This document shows, piece after piece, positions 52,702 through 61,226 of a DNA stretch of 64,000 nt. Numbering within the stretch: position 1 is the stretch's first letter; every line of letters starts with the position of its first letter. Both the position numbers and the translations under genes were made by a program. A model generated the notes under the pieces. It had not been told where the DNA came from, did no database searches, and saw only the letters and a list, made by a program, of their open reading frames with translations. Source of the DNA: CAUZIZ01 sp965218775 (lineage in GTDB: Bacteria; Acidobacteriota; UBA6911; RPQK01; JAJDTT01); NCBI GenBank assembly GCA_965218775.1, contig CBDCLS010000005.1:744001-808000 (forward strand), given 5' to 3'.

Positions 52702-53213
52702 TCAAGCACGCTCAACGAAGGTGTCGGCGCCTCCCTGACACTTCACGACTCTTGCGATCTCGTCCCCGATGAGGCCCAGGGATTCGTCGATCCTGAAGCC
52801 TGGCAGAGGCGCCCCATCCTGATTCTGAATCTGCACTCGAATGCTGCCCGCCGCCGAGGTGGCAAAGTTGACTAGTACAGCGTTCTGTAAATACCGATAC
52901 GTTTGTGGCGAGCGCGACGGGTCGAGTTCGCGAAGCGACGCCGAACGCCATGCCTTGCCATAGTGGAGGAGGAGCGACAAAGAAATCGGCGCGTCCCGTC
53001 GCCACCCGTAGGGCAGATGGGGGTTGCGGACGATCTCTGTGTTGGTCGTCGTCGAAGATGGCCAAGCATCGTCTTCCTCCTCCTGCCTTGATCTCGCCTC
53101 GCAAGCCCCATCTGCAAACGTATCGGTATTTACAGAGCGCTGTACTAGCAGCTGACTTCCGACGAATCCCAGCGGGCGTGTGATCATTTCTCCTCCCGTG
53201 GCTGGCCAGAAAG
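52702..53213 (-). pseudogene. C-terminal remnant of a beta-propeller glycosidase, interrupted by a MITE
   Basis: On the minus strand, GGEMITRPLGFVGSQLLV (upstream of the element) and NFATSAAGSIRVQIQNQDGA ... GLIGDEIARVVKCQGG (downstream) match the tail of the intact glycosidase at 14893 (GGEFVTPPLVFRGENLRL, STSAAGSIRVEIQAANG). Removing the 277-bp element at 52872-53148 rejoins them in frame (GSQLLVNFATSAAG). The 5' ~400 residues are missing, so it was already a fragment or has been deleted on that side. Confidence 0.78.
52872..53148. repeat. 277-bp MITE-like element, copy 1
   Basis: 34-bp terminal inverted repeats at 52872-52905 and 53115-53148 with one mismatch, beginning CTAGTACAGCG and containing GTAAATACCGATACGTTTG. 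The outer CTAG may be the target (CTAG or TA) duplicated on insertion. No transposase inside. The interior (about 52898-53114) matches 59216-59440. Confidence 0.85.
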
Positions 53214-53344
53214 TAGGCATCTGTGTTCTTCTGCTTACACGAGAGGACAAGAGCCAGACCGACGACCACCAGCGTTGGCCAAGATAAATGGAATTGACTA
53301 GCGATTGGCGCTAGAATAGCCTGACTTCCAAAAGGAAAGCCGAC

Positions 53345-56098
53345 ATGAATCGGCCCGCTAGATCCAACACTTTCAAACCACCCCGGCAGCTGCCCTCACA
53401 CCTGCGTCGAGAATCAGCGCGTATCCCGAATAGGACACCGGGAAACTCCCCTTGGCGGCTCGCCGCGTTGCTTCTCCCCCTACTGGTTTGGGGAACCATC
53501 CCAGCGGTCTCTGCTGCGCAGAGCCATCTCTTTGAGCGGGACGTTCTGCCCGTTCTCCAGCAGAGCTGCATGGCCTGTCACAGCGGGGACACGCCCGCCG
53601 CTGGACTGGATCTGAAGTCGGCTGACTCATTGTGGAAGGGCTCCACCAAGGGGCCGGTCGTTGTGCGGGACGCATCACAGGACAGCGTCCTCTTTCAGAA
53701 GATCACTCGTCAAAAGATGCCGCCCCCGGGCACCAGTCCCCCGCTCTCAGCCTCCCAGATTGAGGTGATTCGCCAGTGGATCGACTCCGGGGCACCATCC
53801 GAGGCCAATCCCCTGCCTTCGGCGGAGCCTCCCGCCGCAGGTACAAAGTCGCGGCCAACGACAGATTCGGAAATCAGCCCAGAGAATCGGAACTTCTGGG
53901 CCTTTCTCCCTCCGGTCAGAACGCAGGTACCGAAGACCAGAAACGGAGCTCGGGTCCGCACTCCGCTAGATGCGTTTCTGCTGCAAAAACTGGAAGCCGA
54001 AGGTCTGACCTTTTCACCACCAGCATCCAAGACCGAACTCATGCGGAGAGCCTATTTCGACCTGCTGGGTTTGCCGCCCAGTCAGGAGGAGGTCGAGAGG
54101 TTCCTGGGAGACCAAAGGCCTGACGCCTATGAGCGGCTCATTGATCGCCTACTCGAATCTCCCCACTATGGGGAAAGGTGGGGGCGTCACTGGCTGGACG
54201 CGGTTGGCTACACGGATGAGTACAGCATTGCCAATGACGGGCCTATCTATAAGATCAGCAAGGACATCTGGCGTTACCGCGATTACGTAGTCCGCTCCTT
54301 CAATCAGGACAGACCCTTTGACCAGTTCTTGACCGAGCAGCTTGCAGGCGATGAGCTCTACGACTGGCGGACGGCTCCCAGGTTCACTCCCGAGATACTG
54401 GACGGGTTGATCGCCACTGGATATCTACGAACCCGTCAGGATGACACCGACCAGGAGGTGCTGAACAAACCGAGGGAGCATTTCTTGATTCTGTCTCAAC
54501 TGGTGGACAACCTGGGGAGTGGGCTGATGGGCCTGACCGTGGGCTGTGCGCGCTGCCATGATCACAAGTATGATCCGATTCAACAGGCAGACTACTATCG
54601 ATTGATGGCGATCTTCGCCACTTCATTCAACCCCGAAGCTTGGATCACGGTAAAGAAGCGAAACCTGCCTGACGTCTCCCAGGCGCAGCTGGAGGAGATC
54701 GAGCGTCACAATGCAGAAATTGATCGCCCCTTGGAGGCACTGCTCAAGAAGTTGGACGAAATCCGGGGCCCTCATCGCGAAAGTCTCTACGAGGCGAAAC
54801 TGGCGGCGGCCGTCCCGGAACCTTTGCGTGAAGATGTCCACCTGGCTCTTGAAACGCCCGTCGAGCAGCGGAACCAGGTCCAGACATATCTCGTCACCAA
54901 GCTGGAGAAGGAGCTCGAAGTCCTGCCCAAAGAGGTGGATGCTCTGCTCGACGAAAAGGAGCAGTCGGAGAGCGCTAAACTTCAAGAGCGAATCGCCACC
55001 CTCAAGAGTTGGCGTCGATCTCACGGCAGGATTGAGGCAGCCTGGGACGCCGGGAAGGTCCCAGAGATCCGGCTGCTTCATCGAGGCGAACTCACAACTC
55101 CAGGAGCGGTGGTCCAACCCGGAGTTCCTGCGGTCCTGTCTCGTCCTGGAGAAACCCGGTTGCAGCGGCCGCCTGACACCAAGGGCGCCTCCAGTGGACG
55201 GAGACTGGCATTGGCCCGCTGGTTGATCCGCCCGGATCACCCCCTCACCGCCCGAGTCATGGTCAATCGCATCTGGATGCATCACTTTGGGAAGGGGATC
55301 GTCGAAACGGCTGGCAACTTCGGACGTCAGGGCTCGCCTCCGACCCATCCCGAGCTGCTGGACTGGCTAGCGGTCGACTTCGTTGAGCACGATTGGAAGA
55401 TCAAGCGTTTGCACAAGATGATCATGGAGTCCAGCGCCTACCGACAGTCCTCTCGACGCTCCTCGCAAGAGAAATCTGCGACGGGGGAAGAGAAGGATCC
55501 CGCCAACCGCCTGCTCTGGAGAATGAACTTGCGCCGCTTGGAAGCCGAGGTCATCCGCGACTCGATGCTGGCGGTCAGCGGCAACCTCGACTCCACGATG
55601 GGAGGCCAATCGGTGATGGTGGACCTGGCTCCTGACGGTCTGGTAACCGCTCAGGAACCCACCGAACCTTCCTCAGGAGAGCGGCGCAGTCTCTATTTGC
55701 TGGCCCGGCGAAATTACATGTCGAGCTTTCTCGAGACCTTCGATTTCCCCATCATTCAGCTGAATTGTAGCGGGCGCTCCCAATCTGCCACTCCACTGCA
55801 GTCGCTGACGCAGCTCAACAGCGAGTTCTCCATGCAGCAGTCAGAGCGCTTCGCGCAGCGAATCGACCGCCTGACGGACGATGATGCGCCCCTCCAGAAG
55901 AAAGTGGAGGTTGCGTTTGGCCTGGCATTTTCGCGTCAGCCCAGGCCCGAGGAGTTAAAGCTGGCTGAGGTTTACCTGGGGCGACAGCGACAACGGTATC
56001 TGGATCTCGGAACTCCAGCGAAGGAGGCCTCGCAACGCGCCCTGGCGGGACTGTGCCAGATGTTGATGTCGGCAAGCGAGTTTCTCTATGTCGGGTAG
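53345..56098 (+). CDS. PSCyt1/DUF1549/DUF1553 (PSD1) secreted protein 2
   Basis: 917 aa. A basic N-terminus and hydrophobic LAALLLPLLVWGTIPAVSA signal are followed by PSCyt1 with QSCMACHSGDTPAAGLDL (CxxCH at 75-79) and KMPPPGTSPPLS. DUF1549: FLLQKLEAEGLTFSPPASKT, YFDLLGLPPSQEE, YERLIDRLLESPHYGERWG, with a second CARCHDHKYDP. A helical insert (~425-560, LEEIERHNAEIDRPLEALLK) precedes DUF1553 (LARWLIRPDHPLTARVMVNR, THPELLDWLAVDF). Second copy of the unit at 30217, diverged; again followed by a DUF1501 gene, 24 bases on. Role unknown. Confidence 0.93.
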   Translation: MNRPARSNTFKPPRQLPSHLRRESARIPNRTPGNSPWRLAALLLPLLVWGTIPAVSAAQSHLFERDVLPVLQQSCMACHSGDTPAAGLDLKSADSLWKGSTKGPVVVRDASQDSVLFQKITRQKMPPPGTSPPLSASQIEVIRQWIDSGAPSEANPLPSAEPPAAGTKSRPTTDSEISPENRNFWAFLPPVRTQVPKTRNGARVRTPLDAFLLQKLEAEGLTFSPPASKTELMRRAYFDLLGLPPSQEEVERFLGDQRPDAYERLIDRLLESPHYGERWGRHWLDAVGYTDEYSIANDGPIYKISKDIWRYRDYVVRSFNQDRPFDQFLTEQLAGDELYDWRTAPRFTPEILDGLIATGYLRTRQDDTDQEVLNKPREHFLILSQLVDNLGSGLMGLTVGCARCHDHKYDPIQQADYYRLMAIFATSFNPEAWITVKKRNLPDVSQAQLEEIERHNAEIDRPLEALLKKLDEIRGPHRESLYEAKLAAAVPEPLREDVHLALETPVEQRNQVQTYLVTKLEKELEVLPKEVDALLDEKEQSESAKLQERIATLKSWRRSHGRIEAAWDAGKVPEIRLLHRGELTTPGAVVQPGVPAVLSRPGETRLQRPPDTKGASSGRRLALARWLIRPDHPLTARVMVNRIWMHHFGKGIVETAGNFGRQGSPPTHPELLDWLAVDFVEHDWKIKRLHKMIMESSAYRQSSRRSSQEKSATGEEKDPANRLLWRMNLRRLEAEVIRDSMLAVSGNLDSTMGGQSVMVDLAPDGLVTAQEPTEPSSGERRSLYLLARRNYMSSFLETFDFPIIQLNCSGRSQSATPLQSLTQLNSEFSMQQSERFAQRIDRLTDDDAPLQKKVEVAFGLAFSRQPRPEELKLAEVYLGRQRQRYLDLGTPAKEASQRALAGLCQMLMSASEFLYVG

Positions 56099-56122
56099 AA
56101 TTTGTCTGAAGGGACGTGAACC

Positions 56123-57601
56123 ATGAAACCTGGATTCGGCGCAGCCTGGAGGCCAGAGCGTCGCAAGTTTTCCCGTCGAGAGTTGCTGGAGCTCTCAGGG
56201 CTGGGCTTCGGCAGTCTGGCCCTGAGCTACCTCCTGAACCAGTCCTCCTTGCGGGCTTCTTCCTCGAGTGGCACCACCGGCAATCTCTACAACGACCTCA
56301 AGCCCCGTACACCCCATTTCGAGGGTCCTGCCAAGGCCGTCATCCAGTTGATGCAGAACGGTGGACCGAGTCAGATGGACCTGTTCGATCGCAAACCTGA
56401 ACTCAACAAGAGGCACGGTCAGCACTACTCAGGAGATATCGAGGTTTTCCAGCCGGGCAACGCGAATGTGCTGATGGGTTCACCCTTTGAGTTCAAACAC
56501 TACGGCCAGAGCGGAATGGAGTTCTCGGAGCTGATTCCCAATCTGGGTGGTATGGCTGATGAGATGGCTCTGGTGCGATCCATGTACACCAACCACAACA
56601 ACCATACCGAAGCCCTCATCATGATGCAGACGGGAAAGATCTTCCCGGGACGGCCGGGTCTGGGCTCCTGGATCAGCTATGCCCTGGGGACCGAGAATCA
56701 GAACCTACCCGCCTATGTGGTGCTGCGCGATCCCGCCGGATACAACACGACCGGAAAGCTGGTCTGGTCCAGTGGCTTCTTGCCGTCGCTCTATCAGGGC
56801 GTGGAGTTCAGCTCCACGGGCTCACCGGTGCATCACTTGAACTCCGCTTTACCCATTCCTCCCGGGGCACAACGAGACAGCCTGGATTTCCTGTCCCAGC
56901 TGAACCGATCTCATCAGCGACTGCATCCCCGTGAATCAGAGCTGGAATCCCGAATCCAGAACTTCGAGTTGGCTGCTCGCATGCAGCTGGCTGCTGCAGA
57001 GGTACTGGATGTGAAGAGCGAGTCCGAGGCCACCAAGAAGCTCTATGGCCTCGACAACCCCGTGACCGCCAGCTACGGCATGCGCTGCCTGCTGGCAAGG
57101 CGGTTGGTGGAATCGGGAGTTCGATTCGTTCAGATCTTTCCCCGACCCGTCCAGCCCTGGGATCAACACGCGAATCTGAAGAACAATCTCGAAAGCATCT
57201 GTGCCAACACCGATCTGCCTTCAGCGGCCTTGATCAGCGATCTCAAAGAGAGGGGACTGTTGGAGAGCACCATCGTGGTCTGGACCGGCGAGTTCGGGCG
57301 TCTACCCATCACCCAGAACTCCAATGGCCGCGATCACAACCGCAATGCCTTCAGCCTGCTTCTAGCCGGAGGCGGGTTCAAGAAGGGTTTGATCTACGGA
57401 GAGACCGACGAGCTTGGCTACAAGTCCGTGGTCGATCCAGTCAGTGTGTCAGATCTACACGCCACCATCCTGTCGCTGCTCGGCCTGGACCATGAACGAG
57501 TAACCTATCCTCATAATGGGAATACGGAGACCTCAACCGATTCCAAGGTCAACGATGCCCGCGTGGTCACAGACCTGTTGAAGGCACCTCCTCCAGCCTG
57601 A
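56123..57601 (+). CDS. DUF1501 protein 2, Tat-exported
   Basis: 492 aa. FSRRELLELSGLGFGSLALS is a twin-arginine signal. Core motifs: AVIQLMQNGGPSQMDLFDRKP, LVRSMYTNHNNHTEALIMMQ, LLARRLVESGVRFVQIFPRP, IVVWTGEFGRLPITQN and GRDHNRNAFSLLLAGGG. Sulfatase/alkaline-phosphatase-like fold with candidate metal-binding His/Asp. Partner of PSD1 protein 2 upstream; a sialidase-like secreted gene follows 210 bases later. Reaction unknown. Confidence 0.93.
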   Translation: MKPGFGAAWRPERRKFSRRELLELSGLGFGSLALSYLLNQSSLRASSSSGTTGNLYNDLKPRTPHFEGPAKAVIQLMQNGGPSQMDLFDRKPELNKRHGQHYSGDIEVFQPGNANVLMGSPFEFKHYGQSGMEFSELIPNLGGMADEMALVRSMYTNHNNHTEALIMMQTGKIFPGRPGLGSWISYALGTENQNLPAYVVLRDPAGYNTTGKLVWSSGFLPSLYQGVEFSSTGSPVHHLNSALPIPPGAQRDSLDFLSQLNRSHQRLHPRESELESRIQNFELAARMQLAAAEVLDVKSESEATKKLYGLDNPVTASYGMRCLLARRLVESGVRFVQIFPRPVQPWDQHANLKNNLESICANTDLPSAALISDLKERGLLESTIVVWTGEFGRLPITQNSNGRDHNRNAFSLLLAGGGFKKGLIYGETDELGYKSVVDPVSVSDLHATILSLLGLDHERVTYPHNGNTETSTDSKVNDARVVTDLLKAPPPA

Positions 57602-57811
57602 GAGAGAGGCCCGAATCGTAACTCAAGAGACATGTGAGTCATGATGTCAAATTCTGCGGAACTCATCCTGTCGCTGATGCTCATCGGTACTCCGGCGTTC
57701 TTGGAAGAATCCGCACGCAGCGTCCCGGTGGCAAGTCGTCATTGGGAGTGATACTCTCCAACCTAAATCGAAACAGCGAACTCCAGTCGGAAAAAGACGT
57801 GGGAGCGACAC

Positions 57812-58930
57812 ATGAACGTCAGAAAACAGGCTGTAGCCGTCCTCTGCCTCTTTGGGTTAGCCGTGGGCACCGTCTTCGCCCAGGACAGCGAATCCATCGA
57901 TGGGGCTTTTATTTACGACCATGATCCTTCGACCAAGCTGGGTGATCGCGTTTTCGGGACGATCGTATCCGATCTCGAACACGATTCACCCGGCAGAAAC
58001 TCTCACGGCGGCCCCGTGTGCATGGAGTATCCCAACGATCAGATTGTTGCGTTCAATACGAATACGAGCGACCACAATCTGGATGGTTGGAGCGAATATG
58101 CGGTGAGTCGAGATGGCGGCAAGAGCTGGAAGATGTACAACCGGTTCCCCTACTCATTCGAAGCCTATCAGAGGGATCCCAGTCAGCCGGCATGGGTCGA
58201 GGCGGGCCTGGTCACCGAGAAGGGCACGGTGGTCGTCTTCATCACCCATTTTGCGGAGGGGACACGAAGCATGAGCGGCTTCATGAGGAGCTTCGACCAC
58301 GGTGTCAGCTGGACGACCTATGAGTCTGTCGACGGGATCCATCTCGGTTATCCCGTCGCCACGGCGGTCGACGGGAGCACCAACTACGTTGTGTACGATT
58401 CGGCCGGGGGAGGACCTCACGTTCTGTACGTCAGCACCGACAATGGAGGATCCTGGCGAAAGCGGAGCTCCCTCTCGCTTCACGACGATACCTGGTACGG
58501 GGCCCTGACCCTCATGAAGGATGACGGACTGCTGGCCGGGGCCTACCACAGTGACGACGAGTACCACCTCTACTATTGCATTAGCACGGACCAGGGTCGT
58601 AGCTGGAGCAAACAGAGGAAGGCCCGCGTTGACAAAAAGGTTCGCGACCCCGAGTTGGCCTACCTCCGAGGCCGATACTATCTTCACGGGAGATCGGGAA
58701 GCTACGGTGAGGGAACAGAGCGGTTCGTTCTATACGAGTCCTCCGACGGCGAGAATTGGGGCAGCGGAATCATCGTCAGTAGCGATACCGGAAACGGCGA
58801 TGGCTACAGCACCAACTGTCGGATTCACACCTACGACGACGATGTCCCCGATGAATTGATGGTGCAATACAGCATCAACTACAAGGGAGTCGACAGCAAC
58901 GAATACGTCTTTTTCATCAAGCCCGAGTAG
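57812..58930 (+). CDS. Secreted sialidase-like Asp-box protein
   Basis: 372 aa. Signal peptide AVAVLCLFGLAVGTVFAQ, then a propeller with Asp boxes SRDGGKSW, SFDHGVSW, STDNGGSW and STDQGRSW and a weaker SSDGENW. HDTW-like and DPELAYLRGRYYLHGRSG strands are family-typical. GGGAG a few bases before ATG 57812. The region 57602-57811 upstream holds no other gene. Substrate unknown; probably an exo-sialidase or related sugar-binding protein. Confidence 0.82.
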   Translation: MNVRKQAVAVLCLFGLAVGTVFAQDSESIDGAFIYDHDPSTKLGDRVFGTIVSDLEHDSPGRNSHGGPVCMEYPNDQIVAFNTNTSDHNLDGWSEYAVSRDGGKSWKMYNRFPYSFEAYQRDPSQPAWVEAGLVTEKGTVVVFITHFAEGTRSMSGFMRSFDHGVSWTTYESVDGIHLGYPVATAVDGSTNYVVYDSAGGGPHVLYVSTDNGGSWRKRSSLSLHDDTWYGALTLMKDDGLLAGAYHSDDEYHLYYCISTDQGRSWSKQRKARVDKKVRDPELAYLRGRYYLHGRSGSYGEGTERFVLYESSDGENWGSGIIVSSDTGNGDGYSTNCRIHTYDDDVPDELMVQYSINYKGVDSNEYVFFIKPE

Positions 58931-59000
58931 TTGACTGGGCCCACCGGCGGCCGCGAGATTTGGGAATCAGCAGAAATCGATTAATCATTCGCACGCTTAC

Positions 59001-59189
59001 CTAAGGGCTCGCGCAGAAATAACTTGGCATTTTGGCATCTCAGATTCACACCATCTTCGGCCGCTCCTCAATCGCGAAATCCTCAACGTAGGCCTGGCTA
59101 CGCCTGCGGTTTCGCTCAATCGTTCGCGGCCAAATCTGGCCCAAATCTGTGCGCCAATTCTACCAAGTTATTTCTGCGCGAGCCCTAAG
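59001..59189. repeat. 189-bp palindromic element
   Basis: 27-bp arms at 59001-59027 and 59163-59189 (CTAAGGGCTCGCGCAGAAAT... and complement, 26/27 matching) enclose an interior that also folds (GTAGGCCTGGCTACGCC). Sixteen bases of its end also occur in the acoA-acoB spacer. Non-coding; possible terminator for the sialidase gene. Confidence 0.8.
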
Positions 59190-59461
59190 TACACCGGAAA
59201 CACTGGAACGTAAATACGGCAACGTTTGTGGCGAGCGCGACGGGTCGAGTTCGCGAAGCGACGCCGAACTCGATGCTTTGTATCTTGGAGGAGGAGCGAC
59301 AAAGAAATCGGCGCGTCCCGTCGCCACCCGTAGGCAGATGGGGGTTGTGGACGATCTCTGCATTGGTCGTCTTCGAAGATGGCCGAGCATCGTCTTCCTC
59401 CTCCTGCCTTGATCTCGCCTCACAAGCCCCATCTGCAAACATCATCGTATTGATGGAAGGG
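59190..59461. repeat. MITE-like element, diverged copy 2
   Basis: The interior (about 59216-59440) is largely identical to the element at 52872-53148, but its terminal repeats have decayed. It is flanked by a perfect 9-bp direct repeat AGCCCTAAG (59181-59189 and 59462-59470); the left copy is the end of the 59001 palindrome, so this element may have inserted beside or into it. Confidence 0.65.
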
Positions 59462-59530
59462 AGCCCTAAGCTGGTTGCAGGAAACGACACGACGGCATTT
59501 CTTCAGTCGCTGCTCCGCGGAGTCCGTGAC

Positions 59531-59552
59531 GTGGCTTTGGCCTCCAGGCCGA
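59531..59552. repeat. Half copy of the dispersed palindromic repeat, reversed
   Basis: GTGGCTTTGGCCTCCAGGCC matches the complement of the 3' arm of copies A-D with one change. Only one arm is present. Just downstream of the TIR gene's stop. Confidence 0.55.
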
Positions 59553-59572
59553 CGTAAGGCGGTCGAGATTAG

Positions 59573-60769
59573 CTACGGGCTCCGCTTCTCACCACGGAGC
59601 CCTTTGAACGAGAGCAGGGCAAAGAACGCGCTGGCGATCACCCAGGCAGGCCAGACCTCGTCAAAGCTTACCCCACCACTCAGGAGTAGAGACCAGAACG
59701 CGATGACGAGACAACCCAGCATTCCCAGAAGCAGTGCATATCGCTGGCGGCTCCCGGCGCTTGTCCCTCTGTATCCAAGCAAGAAAACAAAGAACGTGGA
59801 CAGGAAGACGGTGAGCGAAACGGCCTTCACAATCGCGTGCAGATTCGAGAGATCTCGTGAAAATCGGGAGTAATCCTTCCTCGGTAGATCCCCGATTTCG
59901 TACGCAACTACGCACGAGAAAACGATCATTGCGATGGACGCCAGGAGGATCACTCCATAGGCAAGCCGCTGCAGGCCGGACTGGGTTTTCGGTCTCACAC
60001 CGGCTCGTGTTTCTCCGGCCGGGCCCGGAGCCCCGGACACCGACGTCACCGGTGGCGGCTGCTCCTCGCTTGCTGTCAAGACTGCTGCGGCTCCGGAATG
60101 ACCCGAAGCGGATGAGTCCGGGGGCGTGCTGTCGAGTGCATCGTCTATCTCTTCGGCGACCGAAGCCAGCAGGTCGCGACGTCTTCTCAAACTCTGGAGC
60201 AATCTCCGGGCATCCTCAGCGTCGTCAGGCTTGCGTAAGCTCCTTTTGAGGGTGACCACGAACGCGCTCTGTTCCTCGAAACCCAGAGTCGATGTCGTCT
60301 CTACCTGTCTAGCGAGTTCACTGAGATAGGAGATCGGTATCTCGGGTGCGGGAGGTAAAGGGTCAGGGAGGGGCGTGGGAGTTGGAGCTGAGGCGAGTGC
60401 TCGGGCCAGGCGGAGGGCCGCATCTCGATCCTGGATCCGATAGTCTACGAACTGAATAGCCGACAAAGCCGCCGGCAGCAGATTGGTAGAAACCCCCTCA
60501 GCCACAAGCACGGGCAGGATCGGCTTGCCGAGTTCGGACGCGTATTGGTATTCGCGTTTACAGGCTGTGGAATCGAGTGATTCGGGGGATAGCGCGAAGA
60601 CGAACACATCGCATTCGCGAACCTGCAAGAGGATGCGCTCCCACCATGCCTGCCCGCCGCTCAGCTGCTGATCTAACCACACCCCATGACCCAATGTTGC
60701 GACATCCTCGACCAGCGTCGAGACAACGGCCTTATTCTGGCGGCTATAGCTGATGCAGATAGCGGACAT
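59573..60769 (-). CDS. TIR-domain protein with C-terminal membrane segments
   Basis: 398 aa. Residues 1-~130 form a TIR domain: ICISYSRQNKAVVSTLVED, HGVWLDQQLSGGQAWWERI, DVFVFALSPESLDSTACKREYQYA, where the Glu of CKRE (E73) is at the position of the catalytic Glu of TIR NADases. A Pro-rich linker (TPTPLPDPLPPAPEIP), a charged helical segment (~150-210) and a Ser/Pro-rich spacer follow, then four hydrophobic segments (about 268-288, 313-333, 343-362 and 370-388). Membrane-anchored TIR proteins are known in bacterial anti-phage systems, but no partner is beside it. Function here is inferred. Confidence 0.82.
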   Translation of the reverse strand: MSAICISYSRQNKAVVSTLVEDVATLGHGVWLDQQLSGGQAWWERILLQVRECDVFVFALSPESLDSTACKREYQYASELGKPILPVLVAEGVSTNLLPAALSAIQFVDYRIQDRDAALRLARALASAPTPTPLPDPLPPAPEIPISYLSELARQVETTSTLGFEEQSAFVVTLKRSLRKPDDAEDARRLLQSLRRRRDLLASVAEEIDDALDSTPPDSSASGHSGAAAVLTASEEQPPPVTSVSGAPGPAGETRAGVRPKTQSGLQRLAYGVILLASIAMIVFSCVVAYEIGDLPRKDYSRFSRDLSNLHAIVKAVSLTVFLSTFFVFLLGYRGTSAGSRQRYALLLGMLGCLVIAFWSLLLSGGVSFDEVWPAWVIASAFFALLSFKGLRGEKRSP

Positions 60770-61226
60770 ACCCTCTAAGAACTCCTCCAGGATCGTTGTC
60801 CTATCCTATTCCCGAGGCTCGTATCACTGCAATCAATATCGCGAAATTCGCCCCGCACGCGAAGGGCCGCGGGCACGCATCGGGACAGAATTTTCTACGC
60901 GAAGGCAGGTAGTACTACATCGAAGGCAAGAGAAGGTGTCAAGGAGGCAAAGCCGCTCCGCGACTGAAAGGTAAGTCTTGGATCACGAAGCATGATCCTT
61001 ATCGAGCCGGACCCGGATCAGATGGGCGACAAGCTGGCGCTCAACAATCTCTTCATTACCGCCGAGCTGCCATCTGGTGACGACCGAACGAAGCTTGAAG
61101 TCGTCAGGTACTCCGAAGTCGGCCAATCCCAGGCTGTTGCTACTGGCCAACGCGGAATGGCCTTTGAGTCCACGCGCAACGTCGCCGCCATGCGGTTACT
61201 TCCCATCCTTTTTTTATACATCTAGT
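60770..61226. other. Intergenic region upstream of the TIR gene
   Basis: Holds the presumed TIR promoter and a 77-codon open frame (60992-61225) with no recognised domain, no clear ribosome binding site and no homologue I recognise; I do not call it a gene. The right end carries the 9-bp target copy ACATCTAGT (61218-61226) of the IS4-family element. Confidence 0.4.

Noticed and set aside
60992..61225. 77-codon open frame before the IS4-family element
   Set aside because: No recognisable domain, no good ribosome binding site, and similar open frames occur by chance in this sequence; left as intergenic.
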